A DNA stretch of 7,097 nt from Treponema sp. (GCA_031284195.1 JAITAI010000011.1:1-7097), one strand, 5' to 3'; shown: positions 1 through 6,213, counted from the stretch's first letter. Numbers and translations are program-made. The notes: generated by a model from the sequence alone, not told the origin.

Positions 1-80
1 AAAAAATGAGAACCCCGCTACCATCTCAAAGGTTGCTATGGGTTCATCCTGACTTGAAGATATCATAAACTTCTAGGCCG

Positions 81-98
81 CTTCCTAAAACTAGGAAG
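81..98 (+). repeat. Small inverted repeat upstream of the symporter
   Basis: CTTCCTA-AAAC-TAGGAAG is a perfect 7-bp stem with a 4-nt loop, 84 bp before the symporter start. No T-run follows, so a terminator for a gene left of the window is possible but weak. The surrounding 1-181 region has no convincing promoter or gene. Confidence 0.4.
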
Positions 99-181
99 GG
101 TTACCCCTGATAGGACGTAAAGGAAAGATCCGCCTATGCATCCCAAAATATCCCCATTGTCATAAGTTCCTTCAATAAAGT

Positions 182-1426
182 ATGCTTAAGCCCATGAAGG
201 TCTGGGTCAAGCTCTTAATCGGTTCCATTCTGGGTCTAGTGTTGGGAAGGTTTCTGCCTTCGGTGCATCCTGGGGTGTTGAACCTGTTGCCATGGCTTCA
301 GGATATGGCCATCAGGATAGGACGGTATACGGTAGTGCCTATTCTGTTCTTTTCCCTGACCATTGGGGTGTATGAACTGCGCCGGGATGGGGGATTCTGG
401 CCCTTAGTGCTTCGTACATTTCTGGTCATGGCAGGGGGTACTGCCCTTGTTATCGCCGGGGGAATCGGGGCGGTTCTTATTTTCCCTCCTCCTCGAATTC
501 CGATCTTGGTGGAAGAGCAGGTTACGGCGGTTTCTTTGGAGACCCTAGAAAGTCTACGGGTCTTGTTTCCTCCTAATATGTTCTCCGCCCTGGTAAGTGA
601 TGGGGTATACCTCTTTCCCGTATATGTATGCGCTTTTTTTCTAGGGATCGGCCTTTCCTATGATCGGAGTCATACCAAACCGGTGATTTCCCTGGTAGAT
701 TCCCTTTCCCGGATATTTTATCACATCGGTTCCTTTTTTTCGGAAATACTGGGACTTATCATGATTGTCCTCAGTGCATACTGGGCAGCGTCCTATCAAG
801 AAGCAGCACAGGGAGAGGGATTTCAGAATGTGATGATCCTCTTGGGAGTCCTCAGCCTGGTGCTGATCGGTATTGTGCTGCCCTTGCTCCTCTGTTTGCT
901 CAAAGCCGAGATGAAGCCCTTACAGGTGATATACGGCGTTTTAGGACCGGCCTTGGCGGGTTTCTTTTCAGGGGACCTTAACTTTTCCCTATCCGTACTG
1001 TTGCGGCATAGCAAGGAGAATCTGGGGGTCCGTAGGCGAATAAATGCGGTGGTAGTGTCCCTGTTTAGTACCTTTGGCAGATCCGGAAGCGCTATGGTGG
1101 CAGCAGTGGCGTTTATCGTGATTATCAAATCCTATTCAAGTCTGGAGATCCTCCCGGTACACCTGGTATCCATAGGGATCAGGATATTCATCATTTCATT
1201 TTTCTTGGCCCGTCATCCGGGAGATGGGGCCTATACTGCTTTGGCAGTGCTTTGCCTGAATTATGGGCAGGGCTATGAAGGAGGCTATCTTTTACTCAAA
1301 CCCCTGGCCTTCTATCTTATTGCGGTGGGTACCTTACTGGATACCCTGATCACCGCTGTGGCGGTATATGCTTTGGCTGAAATGAGCGGTCTACGGGAAA
1401 AAGGGAGGGCCGGACATTTCATTTGA
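182..1426 (+). CDS. Divergent dicarboxylate/amino acid:cation symporter (SDF/DAACS family)
   Basis: Integral membrane protein of 414 residues, close to the ~420 usual for the GltP/GltPh family, which couples uptake of glutamate, aspartate or C4-dicarboxylates to Na+ or H+. Seen: an N-terminus 'KVWVKLLIGSILGLVLG' (6-22) typical of the family's first helix, 'VVPILFFSLTIGV' (51-63) matching the conserved VPLVFFSL stretch of TM2, many hydrophobic helices, and an HP2-like 'HPGDGA' (345-350) in place of the usual VPGAGA. The key motifs have changed: the TM7 NMDGT position reads GRSGS (299-303). The TM8 region keeps D387 and T391, but the family Arg, Asn and Asp three residues after, seven after and eleven after that Asp are I390, A394 and L398. 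The HP1 serine-rich loop is also lost. Substrate and ion coupling are therefore uncertain. ATG 182 is the first start after an in-frame TAA at 176-178; no good ribosome binding site is visible, and Met5 (194) is an alternative. The stop overlaps the next gene's TTG start. Confidence 0.85.
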   Translation: MLKPMKVWVKLLIGSILGLVLGRFLPSVHPGVLNLLPWLQDMAIRIGRYTVVPILFFSLTIGVYELRRDGGFWPLVLRTFLVMAGGTALVIAGGIGAVLIFPPPRIPILVEEQVTAVSLETLESLRVLFPPNMFSALVSDGVYLFPVYVCAFFLGIGLSYDRSHTKPVISLVDSLSRIFYHIGSFFSEILGLIMIVLSAYWAASYQEAAQGEGFQNVMILLGVLSLVLIGIVLPLLLCLLKAEMKPLQVIYGVLGPALAGFFSGDLNFSLSVLLRHSKENLGVRRRINAVVVSLFSTFGRSGSAMVAAVAFIVIIKSYSSLEILPVHLVSIGIRIFIISFFLARHPGDGAYTALAVLCLNYGQGYEGGYLLLKPLAFYLIAVGTLLDTLITAVAVYALAEMSGLREKGRAGHFI

Positions 1427-1941
1427 AGGTAGGGGTACCTGGACACCCATTGACTCTCTTCCTTGAGAACTTTAGATTTTTAGATATGGATGTATATGGG
1501 CCTTTGAGAATCATGCTTTTTGTATGCGAATTTTTCCGTCTTATCGTACTATTGGGTGTATTGGCGGTTTTGAGGCCCTTGTATGAAATCTCCGGAGGTG
1601 GAGGATTTACAAACCGGTTCTTCCCTTATGTGGTGTGTGTGGTTCCCAATGCACTGTTTCCCCTGATGACCTATTTCTTATGGATCCGTCTTTCCCTATA
1701 CCGATCCTATGTTCCTTTATATATAGCAGGTAAAACCATTACCCTGGTATCGTTGATTGGATGGGCTGTTTTTTCCTTTCGTGGAATTATCGCTGCTTTG
1801 AACATAGGGGCCAGGGGTATCCTAGGGTTCACCCTGCTGCTTACTGCAGTGGATATCTTTTCAGTCTTGGGAGGAGTACTACTGCAAACCAAGATAAGCC
1901 GGATGAACCGTTTAGTAGCTCAGCCGGGAGGAGGCCTATAA
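1423..1941 (+). CDS. Hypothetical four-helix membrane protein
   Basis: I do not recognise the family. The 172-residue product has four strongly hydrophobic segments, at about residues 28-50, 66-88, 97-119 and 129-154, with short charged loops and a basic C-terminal tail (KISRMNR, 157-163), which suggests an inner-membrane protein. No catalytic motif, signal peptide or cysteine pattern is apparent. A Gly-rich turn (SGGGGF, 57-62) separates helices 1 and 2. The start is uncertain: TTG 1423 overlaps the TGA of the symporter gene and has a GGGAGGG at 1403-1409, 13 nt upstream, which is rather far. TTG 1450 and ATG 1486 (Met22) are in-frame alternatives; ATG 1486 would give 151 residues and still keep all four helices. 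The stop TAA shares one base with the ATG of the downstream ATPase, which implies translational coupling. Its position between a transporter and a ParA-type ATPase suggests a membrane partner of one of them, but that is inference only. Confidence 0.7.
   Translation: MKVGVPGHPLTLFLENFRFLDMDVYGPLRIMLFVCEFFRLIVLLGVLAVLRPLYEISGGGGFTNRFFPYVVCVVPNALFPLMTYFLWIRLSLYRSYVPLYIAGKTITLVSLIGWAVFSFRGIIAALNIGARGILGFTLLLTAVDIFSVLGGVLLQTKISRMNRLVAQPGGGL
1926..1934 (+). promoter_or_regulatory. Strong ribosome binding site that sets the ATPase start
   Basis: GGGAGGAGG lies inside the last codons of the upstream membrane-protein gene, 6 nt before ATG 1941. This is an excellent Shine-Dalgarno match at ideal spacing. 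It fixes the ATPase start at 1941 and argues against the open reading frame extension that runs upstream to 1761. Confidence 0.85.
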
Positions 1942-3086
1942 TGCGTATCATTCCTATTGCAAGCGGTAAAGGAGGGGTCGGCAAATCCCTGGTAGCGGCA
2001 AATTTGGCAGTGGCGTTTGCCCGAGCAGGAAAACAGGTGGTCCTCTCTGACCTGGATCTGGGGGCCTCAAATCTGCATCTCGTCCTGGGGCATCAGTCTC
2101 CAAAAGTGGGCATTGGAACCTTCTTAAACGATCCCCGGACGGATTTCTCCCAAGTGATTGTGGAAACCGATATTCCAGGACTGCGATTTATCCCGGGAGA
2201 TACGGAAATTCCTGGGACCGCTAATCTCAAAGCCTCTCAGCGGAATGCCCTGATCAGGCGTTTATTAGCCTTAAAAGGGCATACGGACATCCTTATCATT
2301 GACCTGGGGGCAGGAACCCATCAGTCCATTCTGGACTTCTTTCTCCTTTCCGGTGAGGGGATTGTGGTAACCTCTCCGGCAGTTACCGCGGTGCTCAATG
2401 CCTACGTGTTCTTGAAAAACACGGTTTTCAGAATGATGTACATGGTCTTTACCAAAGGAACCGCAGCGTATACCTATCTTGAACAGATACGCCGGGACGG
2501 TTCTGGTCCTCAGAAGTTCTATATTCCTAAGGTGCTTCCTGAGATACGCAAGATCGATCCGTTCTCCTACGAAGCCTTTATGACCCGGCTTAACCGGCTG
2601 CATCCCCGGCTCATCACCAACATGCTCGATAATCCCAAGGATGCAGAGGTGGCCATGAAGATCCGCCGTTCCTGTGAAGAATACCTGGATTTGCGGATTG
2701 AGCACCTGGGGGTGCTCTACCGGGATACCATGCAGGATACGAGTCTTGCTTCCCGGCTCCCCATCACCATCTATAAGCCTCGGTCCATTTTGGCTCAGGC
2801 GATTTACCGGATTGCCGATAAGATCCTCAAGTCTCCAGAAGATCAATTTTCCTTTAGCGTTAAGGATATGGATGAGAGCTTTCTGGAAGCAGGGGCAGAA
2901 GCGGAAGTTGATTTTGAGAGCAGAATGGAATATGTGGAAGATCTGCTGCACTCCGGGGCTTTGAGTCAAGGGGATCTAGTGGAGACCATAAAATCCCAAC
3001 AATTTGAATTATCCAAACTCAAGAAAGAGAATAATTTTTTGAAACTTAAGCTCTCCAAGGCCATGGCCCAAGGATTCAAGCCTTAG
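1941..3086 (+). CDS. FlhG/MinD-like P-loop ATPase (ParA/MinD superfamily) with C-terminal coiled coil
   Basis: A 381-residue cytoplasmic SIMIBI-class ATPase. Seen: a deviant Walker A motif KGGVGKS (10-16) with signature Lys10 and Lys15, the switch I region 'SDLDLGASNLHLVLG' (36-50), a PGD loop (85-87), and a Walker B/switch II segment 'ILIIDLGAG' (117-125) followed by 'DFFLLSGEGIVVTSPAVTAVLNAYVFLK'. The DLGAG form and the V-TSP-x-T-x-xxNAY-F-K pattern resemble FlhG/YlxH (COG0455) more than MinD, whose usual form is DSPAG. Residues 200-300 are longer than in standard FlhG. There is no obvious MinD-type amphipathic membrane-targeting helix at the C-terminus. Instead residues ~344-375 form a Leu/Lys/Glu-rich segment likely to be a coiled coil. 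FlhG proteins control flagellar number and placement; no flagellar gene is visible here, so the cargo is unknown. The start is set by GGGAGGAGG six nt upstream. The one-base TAATG overlap indicates coupling to the membrane-protein gene. Confidence 0.87.
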   Translation: MRIIPIASGKGGVGKSLVAANLAVAFARAGKQVVLSDLDLGASNLHLVLGHQSPKVGIGTFLNDPRTDFSQVIVETDIPGLRFIPGDTEIPGTANLKASQRNALIRRLLALKGHTDILIIDLGAGTHQSILDFFLLSGEGIVVTSPAVTAVLNAYVFLKNTVFRMMYMVFTKGTAAYTYLEQIRRDGSGPQKFYIPKVLPEIRKIDPFSYEAFMTRLNRLHPRLITNMLDNPKDAEVAMKIRRSCEEYLDLRIEHLGVLYRDTMQDTSLASRLPITIYKPRSILAQAIYRIADKILKSPEDQFSFSVKDMDESFLEAGAEAEVDFESRMEYVEDLLHSGALSQGDLVETIKSQQFELSKLKKENNFLKLKLSKAMAQGFKP

Positions 3087-3197
3087 CAACTCTGAGGAAG
3101 ACGCTGAGTCTCACGAAAAAAAATCCGGGTTCCAAGAAAAAAAGAAAAAGCCCCGGTTCTGACAGAAAAGGCAGGATGGCCTTGTCCGCTTTGACCG

Positions 3198-3211
3198 AAA
3201 TCCGGGGATTT
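3198..3211 (+). repeat. Short inverted repeat AAATCC-GG-GGATTT in the lgt leader
   Basis: A 6-bp inverted repeat with a 2-bp centre. Its CCGGGG core (3202-3207) is also complementary to CCCCGG at 3151-3156, which in turn can pair with CCGGG at 3125-3129. The leader can therefore be drawn in at least two exclusive foldings. No function can be assigned. Confidence 0.35.
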
Positions 3212-3234
3212 ATGGGGTCTACAATGCATCGTCA

Positions 3235-3254
3235 AGCCGCTTCTAGAAGCGGCT
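3235..3254 (+). terminator. Perfect 20-bp palindrome, possible terminator of the first gene set
   Basis: AGCCGCTTCT is followed directly by its reverse complement AGAAGCGGCT. As RNA it would form an 8-bp, partly GC-rich stem with a CTAG loop. It is followed by AAGTTGTTATTA, which is T-containing but not a clean U-run, so terminator activity is only moderately supported. It lies about 150 bp after the ATPase stop and 41 bp before the lgt ATG. It could instead be a binding site for a dimeric regulator or a leader hairpin of lgt. Confidence 0.4.
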
Positions 3255-3283
3255 AAGTTGTTATTACAAAGAAAAAGAGCAAT

Positions 3284-3290
3284 AAAGAGG
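3284..3290 (+). promoter_or_regulatory. Ribosome binding site of lgt
   Basis: AAAGAGG is followed by five bases and then ATG 3296. An in-frame GTG at 3290 would overlap this site, so ATG 3296 is the better start, giving an N-terminus of MLISIPFPPWL. Confidence 0.7.
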
Positions 3291-3295
3291 TGTCC

Positions 3296-4339
3296 ATGTT
3301 AATCAGTATACCATTTCCCCCGTGGCTATCACCGGAAATAATTCCGGGTCTTCCCATCCGCTGGTATGGGCTTATGTATATCGTGGCCTTCGGAGTGGCC
3401 TTTCTGCTGTACCGTAAACAGGTGCTGGAACGCCATTTTCCCATCACCGATGATGATCTCACGGGCTTGTTTCTCTGGGGTATTTTTGCCTTGGTAGTGG
3501 GGGCTCGGATATTCGCCACCCTGGTGTATGAAACCAGCGACGTGTACCGGCAGCAGCCTTGGCTCGTATTCTGGCCCTTCCGGGATGGTACCTTTACCGG
3601 CCTCCAAGGTATGAGCTATCACGGTGGCGTCATTGGGGGTATCATGGCGATTCTGATCTATTCTAGGGTAAAACGATTTGACTACCGGGAAATCGGAGAT
3701 ATGTTTGCCGCCAGTATCCCTTTGGGATATACTTTTGGCCGGCTGGGTAATTTTATCAACGGTGAATTATACGGCCGGGTGTACACCGGTTCTCTGGGTA
3801 TGTTGTTTCCCCAGGCTCAACGGCTTCCAGTAGCAGAACTGTGGGTCCGGGAAGCAGCAGAAAAGGCGGGGATCCTTATTCCAGACCAGGCGGTATGGGT
3901 GAACCTGCCCCGGCATCCATCCCAGCTCTATGAAGCCTTTTTTGAAGGGGTGGTTTTGTGGCTTATCATCTGGCTGTTAAGAAACAGAAAACCCTTTAAG
4001 GGTTTTTTAATAGGCATCTATGGGATATGTTACGGTCTGTTCCGGTTTTTCATCGAGTACTTCCGGGAGCCGGATGCGGACCTGGGTTACCGTATCCAGT
4101 TGGTAGCCACCACGCTCCCCCCTGCAGCGGCCCATTCGCTGCTCAGTTTTTCGACAGGTCAGGTGTTTTCTTTTATCATGATTGTACTAGGAATCTTCTG
4201 GCTTATTATTGCCTCCCGGCTTCCCAACCATAAACCGGTTCGGGTATACTTAAATTCCAGTAGAAATACCGCCAGTAGTGCAGCAGAAAGAAAAGCGGCT
4301 CAAAAAAGCCGCAGGAAACTGCGAAAAAAATTAAGGTAG
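3296..4339 (+). CDS. lgt: Phosphatidylglycerol--prolipoprotein diacylglyceryl transferase
   Basis: Lgt transfers the diacylglyceryl group from phosphatidylglycerol to the lipobox cysteine of prolipoproteins, the first step of lipoprotein maturation in the inner membrane. Seen in the 347-residue product: the N-terminal 'IRWYGLMY' (21-28) with the conserved Tyr, 'SYHGGVIGG' (107-115) with the essential His109, the Lgt signature 'GRLGNFINGELYGR' (148-161) with Arg149, Asn152, Asn155 and Glu157, 'RHPSQLYEA' (206-214), and 'YGLFRFFIEYFREPD' (246-260) with Arg250 and Glu254. About seven hydrophobic segments are present. All key residues match the E. coli enzyme by pattern, so activity is expected. 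It is longer than E. coli Lgt (291 residues), mainly because of a hydrophilic, strongly basic tail (about 311-347, ending KSRRKLRKKLR), probably cytoplasmic. It leads a close gene set, 12 bp before thrC. Spirochaetes are rich in lipoproteins, so this is a core gene. Confidence 0.96.
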   Translation: MLISIPFPPWLSPEIIPGLPIRWYGLMYIVAFGVAFLLYRKQVLERHFPITDDDLTGLFLWGIFALVVGARIFATLVYETSDVYRQQPWLVFWPFRDGTFTGLQGMSYHGGVIGGIMAILIYSRVKRFDYREIGDMFAASIPLGYTFGRLGNFINGELYGRVYTGSLGMLFPQAQRLPVAELWVREAAEKAGILIPDQAVWVNLPRHPSQLYEAFFEGVVLWLIIWLLRNRKPFKGFLIGIYGICYGLFRFFIEYFREPDADLGYRIQLVATTLPPAAAHSLLSFSTGQVFSFIMIVLGIFWLIIASRLPNHKPVRVYLNSSRNTASSAAERKAAQKSRRKLRKKLR

Positions 4340-4351
4340 GGTAAGAAAAGG

Positions 4352-5719
4352 ATGCGTTATTACAGTACGAGGAACAAAGCCGAAGGAGTAAGCTTTGCCC
4401 GGGCAGCCTTGACCGGGCTTGCTCCTGATGGGGGCCTCTTTGTCCCTGAAGTAATACCCCCCTATCCAGAATCGGTTAGATCTTCCTTGGGGACTATGGA
4501 TTTCCATGATATCGCCTTTGAAACCGTAAAGCCCTATGTGCACGGTGAAATACCTGATCCGGTCTTGGAGGATATGGTCCATGCAGCCTATCCCTTTGCC
4601 GCTCCCCTGGTTCCTGTGGGAGACCGGCTGGTATTGGAACTGTTCCACGGACCTACCGCAGCGTTCAAAGACTTCGGGGCCCGGTTCATGGCCCGGGCTT
4701 TTGCGTACCTCCGCCGGGGAGAAGAGAAGCCCTTGCATATCCTAGTGGCCACCTCCGGGGATACGGGCGGGGCAGTGGCAGCAGGCTTTTACGGTGTTGA
4801 GGGTATTGGGGTAACCGTGCTCTATCCTAAGGGCAGGGTATCCCCTTTGCAGGAACGGCAAATTGCCGGGCTTGGGGGAAACATCAAGGCTGTGGCAGTG
4901 GAGGGAAGTTTCGACGATTGTCAACGGCTCGTGAAAACCGCTTTTAGCGACCAGGACTTGCAAAAAAAGCAGGCCCTTTCTTCTGCTAACTCCATCAACA
5001 TATCCCGGCTCATCCCCCAAAGTATCTATTATGCAGCGGCAGCGGGAAAGGCCTTGGCAGGAAAAACCGATCTGCCCCACGAGGGCAGTCCCTGGGCTTC
5101 TCCCGGTGCTGCTGCTTCTCCAAGAACCTGGGCCTTCAAGCCAGGGCAGCCCATTACCTTTTGCGTACCCTCAGGTAATTTCGGGAACCTCACCGCGGGA
5201 CTGTATGCCATGAAGATGGGTGCGCCTATTCGGGGTTTCATTGCCGCCACGAATGTCAACAAAACCGTTCCTGATTATCTTGCCAGCGGCCTTTACCAGC
5301 CTCGGCCCTCTCAGGCCACCATTTCTAATGCTATGGACGTGGGGGCTCCCAGTAACTTTGAGCGCATGATCGCTCAGTGGTCCCTAGAAGAACTGCAGAG
5401 GATCTTACAGGGGGTATGGGTCAGTGATGAAGCAACCCGCAGGATCATCCAGCAGGTGCACCATACCCAAGGGTATTTCCTGGATCCCCACACGGCAGTG
5501 GCCTGGCAGGGGTTCGATCAGCTTCGCGGGTCTGCTCCTTCCTGTACGGATCCAGTGGGGATCCTTGCCACGGCGCATCCTGCCAAATTTGCCGAGATCG
5601 TAGAGCCTTTAACCGGTCCTGTACCGGTTCCAGTATCCCTTAAACAGGTAATGGAGCGAAAACCCCTCGCTCAGATCATTCCTGTGGATATTTCTGCGCT
5701 TTTGGAGGTCCTATGTTGA
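4352..5719 (+). CDS. thrC: Threonine synthase (PLP-dependent)
   Basis: Converts O-phospho-L-homoserine and water to L-threonine and phosphate, the last step of threonine synthesis in the cytoplasm. Seen: an N-terminus 'YYSTRN' with 'GLAPDGGLFVPE' (22-33), the PLP-lysine motif 'FHGPTAAFKDFGARF' (98-112) with Lys106, 'ATSGDTGGAV' (133-142), 'NSINISRLIPQSIYY' (213-227), and the cofactor-phosphate loop 'PSGNFGN' (273-279). These match the E. coli/fungal-type ThrC (about 430 residues). At 455 residues it carries an extra segment, about 234-264, rich in Pro, Ala, Ser and Gly (including PGAAASP), inserted just before the PSGNFGN strand. ATG 4352 is preceded by AAGGTAGGG at 4333-4341, which overlaps the lgt stop. 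The 3' end overlaps the ychJ-like gene by 7 bp. Neighbouring threonine-pathway genes (thrA, thrB) are not in the window. Confidence 0.96.
   Translation: MRYYSTRNKAEGVSFARAALTGLAPDGGLFVPEVIPPYPESVRSSLGTMDFHDIAFETVKPYVHGEIPDPVLEDMVHAAYPFAAPLVPVGDRLVLELFHGPTAAFKDFGARFMARAFAYLRRGEEKPLHILVATSGDTGGAVAAGFYGVEGIGVTVLYPKGRVSPLQERQIAGLGGNIKAVAVEGSFDDCQRLVKTAFSDQDLQKKQALSSANSINISRLIPQSIYYAAAAGKALAGKTDLPHEGSPWASPGAAASPRTWAFKPGQPITFCVPSGNFGNLTAGLYAMKMGAPIRGFIAATNVNKTVPDYLASGLYQPRPSQATISNAMDVGAPSNFERMIAQWSLEELQRILQGVWVSDEATRRIIQQVHHTQGYFLDPHTAVAWQGFDQLRGSAPSCTDPVGILATAHPAKFAEIVEPLTGPVPVPVSLKQVMERKPLAQIIPVDISALLEVLC
5704..5708 (+). promoter_or_regulatory. Ribosome binding site of the YchJ-like gene
   Basis: GGAGG lies inside the last codons of thrC, 4 nt before ATG 5713. 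It supports that start and hence the 7-bp overlap of the two genes, which suggests translational coupling. Confidence 0.7.
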
Positions 5720-6213
5720 AACCTTGTCCCTGTGGTTCAGGGCTTTCCTTTGAAGCATGTTGTGAACCCTATATCTCAGGCGTCCGAATGCCCTCCACCG
5801 CAGAAGCCCTCATGCGAAGCCGGTATTCCGCCTATGTAGAACATGCCATTATCTACATCGTGGATACGTGTAGCAAAGATAGCAAAGATGATATCGATTT
5901 CCAGCAGACCAAGGACTGGAGTGAAAAGTCCCGGTGGCTGGGGCTCAAGATCCTATCCTGTACCCGAGGCGGTACTGAGGATACTGAAGGAAGCGTGGAG
6001 TTTGAGGCCACCTATGAACGAGATGGGCTTAAAGATGTTCATCATGAAAAGGCCCGGTTTAAAAAACAAGGGGACCGATGGTTCTATAGTGAAGGGAATA
6101 TAGTACCCAAGACCGTTGTCCGTTCCAGTCCCAAGGTAGGCAGAAACGAACCTTGTCCCTGCGGAAGCGGGAAGAAATATAAGCATTGCTGTGGGGACCA
6201 TAGCAAACCCTGA
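5713..6213 (+). CDS. ychJ: YchJ-family protein with two SEC-C zinc motifs (UPF0225)
   Basis: A 166-residue cytoplasmic protein of the E. coli YchJ type (152 residues). Seen: an N-terminal SEC-C motif 'CPCGSGLSFEACC' (5-17), then 'YISGVRMPSTAEALMRSRYSAYV' (20-42), matching YchJ's 'YVSG...P...LMRSRY.AF', a central segment expected to fold like NTF2 with 'WLGLKIL' (75-81), and a C-terminal SEC-C motif 'RNEPCPCGSGKKYKHCC' (144-160). Both Cys sets (C5, C7, C16, C17; C148, C150, C159 and H158 or C160) are intact, so zinc binding at both ends is likely. The C-terminal motif is the one also found at the end of SecA, but no SecA domains are present. The molecular role of the family is not established as far as I know. 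The middle carries an acidic, Lys-rich stretch (about 54-72). It overlaps thrC by 7 bp and ends 7 bp before the likely crcB start. Confidence 0.9.
   Translation: MLKPCPCGSGLSFEACCEPYISGVRMPSTAEALMRSRYSAYVEHAIIYIVDTCSKDSKDDIDFQQTKDWSEKSRWLGLKILSCTRGGTEDTEGSVEFEATYERDGLKDVHHEKARFKKQGDRWFYSEGNIVPKTVVRSSPKVGRNEPCPCGSGKKYKHCCGDHSKP

Noticed and set aside
1..181. tRNA or other RNA gene at the left edge
   Set aside because: No cloverleaf, T-loop word or CCA end is apparent; only a 7-bp hairpin is present.
1761..1940. Sixty-residue N-terminal extension of the ATPase frame upstream of ATG 1941
   Set aside because: It lies in another frame of the membrane-protein gene, its composition looks like shadow translation, and the Walker A motif sits at residues 10-16 from ATG 1941, as is usual. 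A strong ribosome binding site precedes 1941.
2271..2969. Long - strand ORF of 232 codons opposite the ATPase gene
   Set aside because: It is fully antisense to a clearly conserved ATPase gene and has no recognisable domain; it is a shadow ORF.
3191..3225. Promoter TTGACC with TACAAT in the lgt leader
   Set aside because: The individual boxes are good, but the 23-bp spacing is too long for a sigma-70 type promoter, and nothing matches a -35 at 16-18 bp from TACAAT.
3258..3286. Promoter TTGTTA-17 bp-AATAAA just upstream of lgt
   Set aside because: Both boxes match poorly and the transcript would begin inside the ribosome binding site.
3290..3295. GTG 3290 as the lgt start
   Set aside because: It overlaps the AAAGAGG site, which is properly spaced for ATG 3296.
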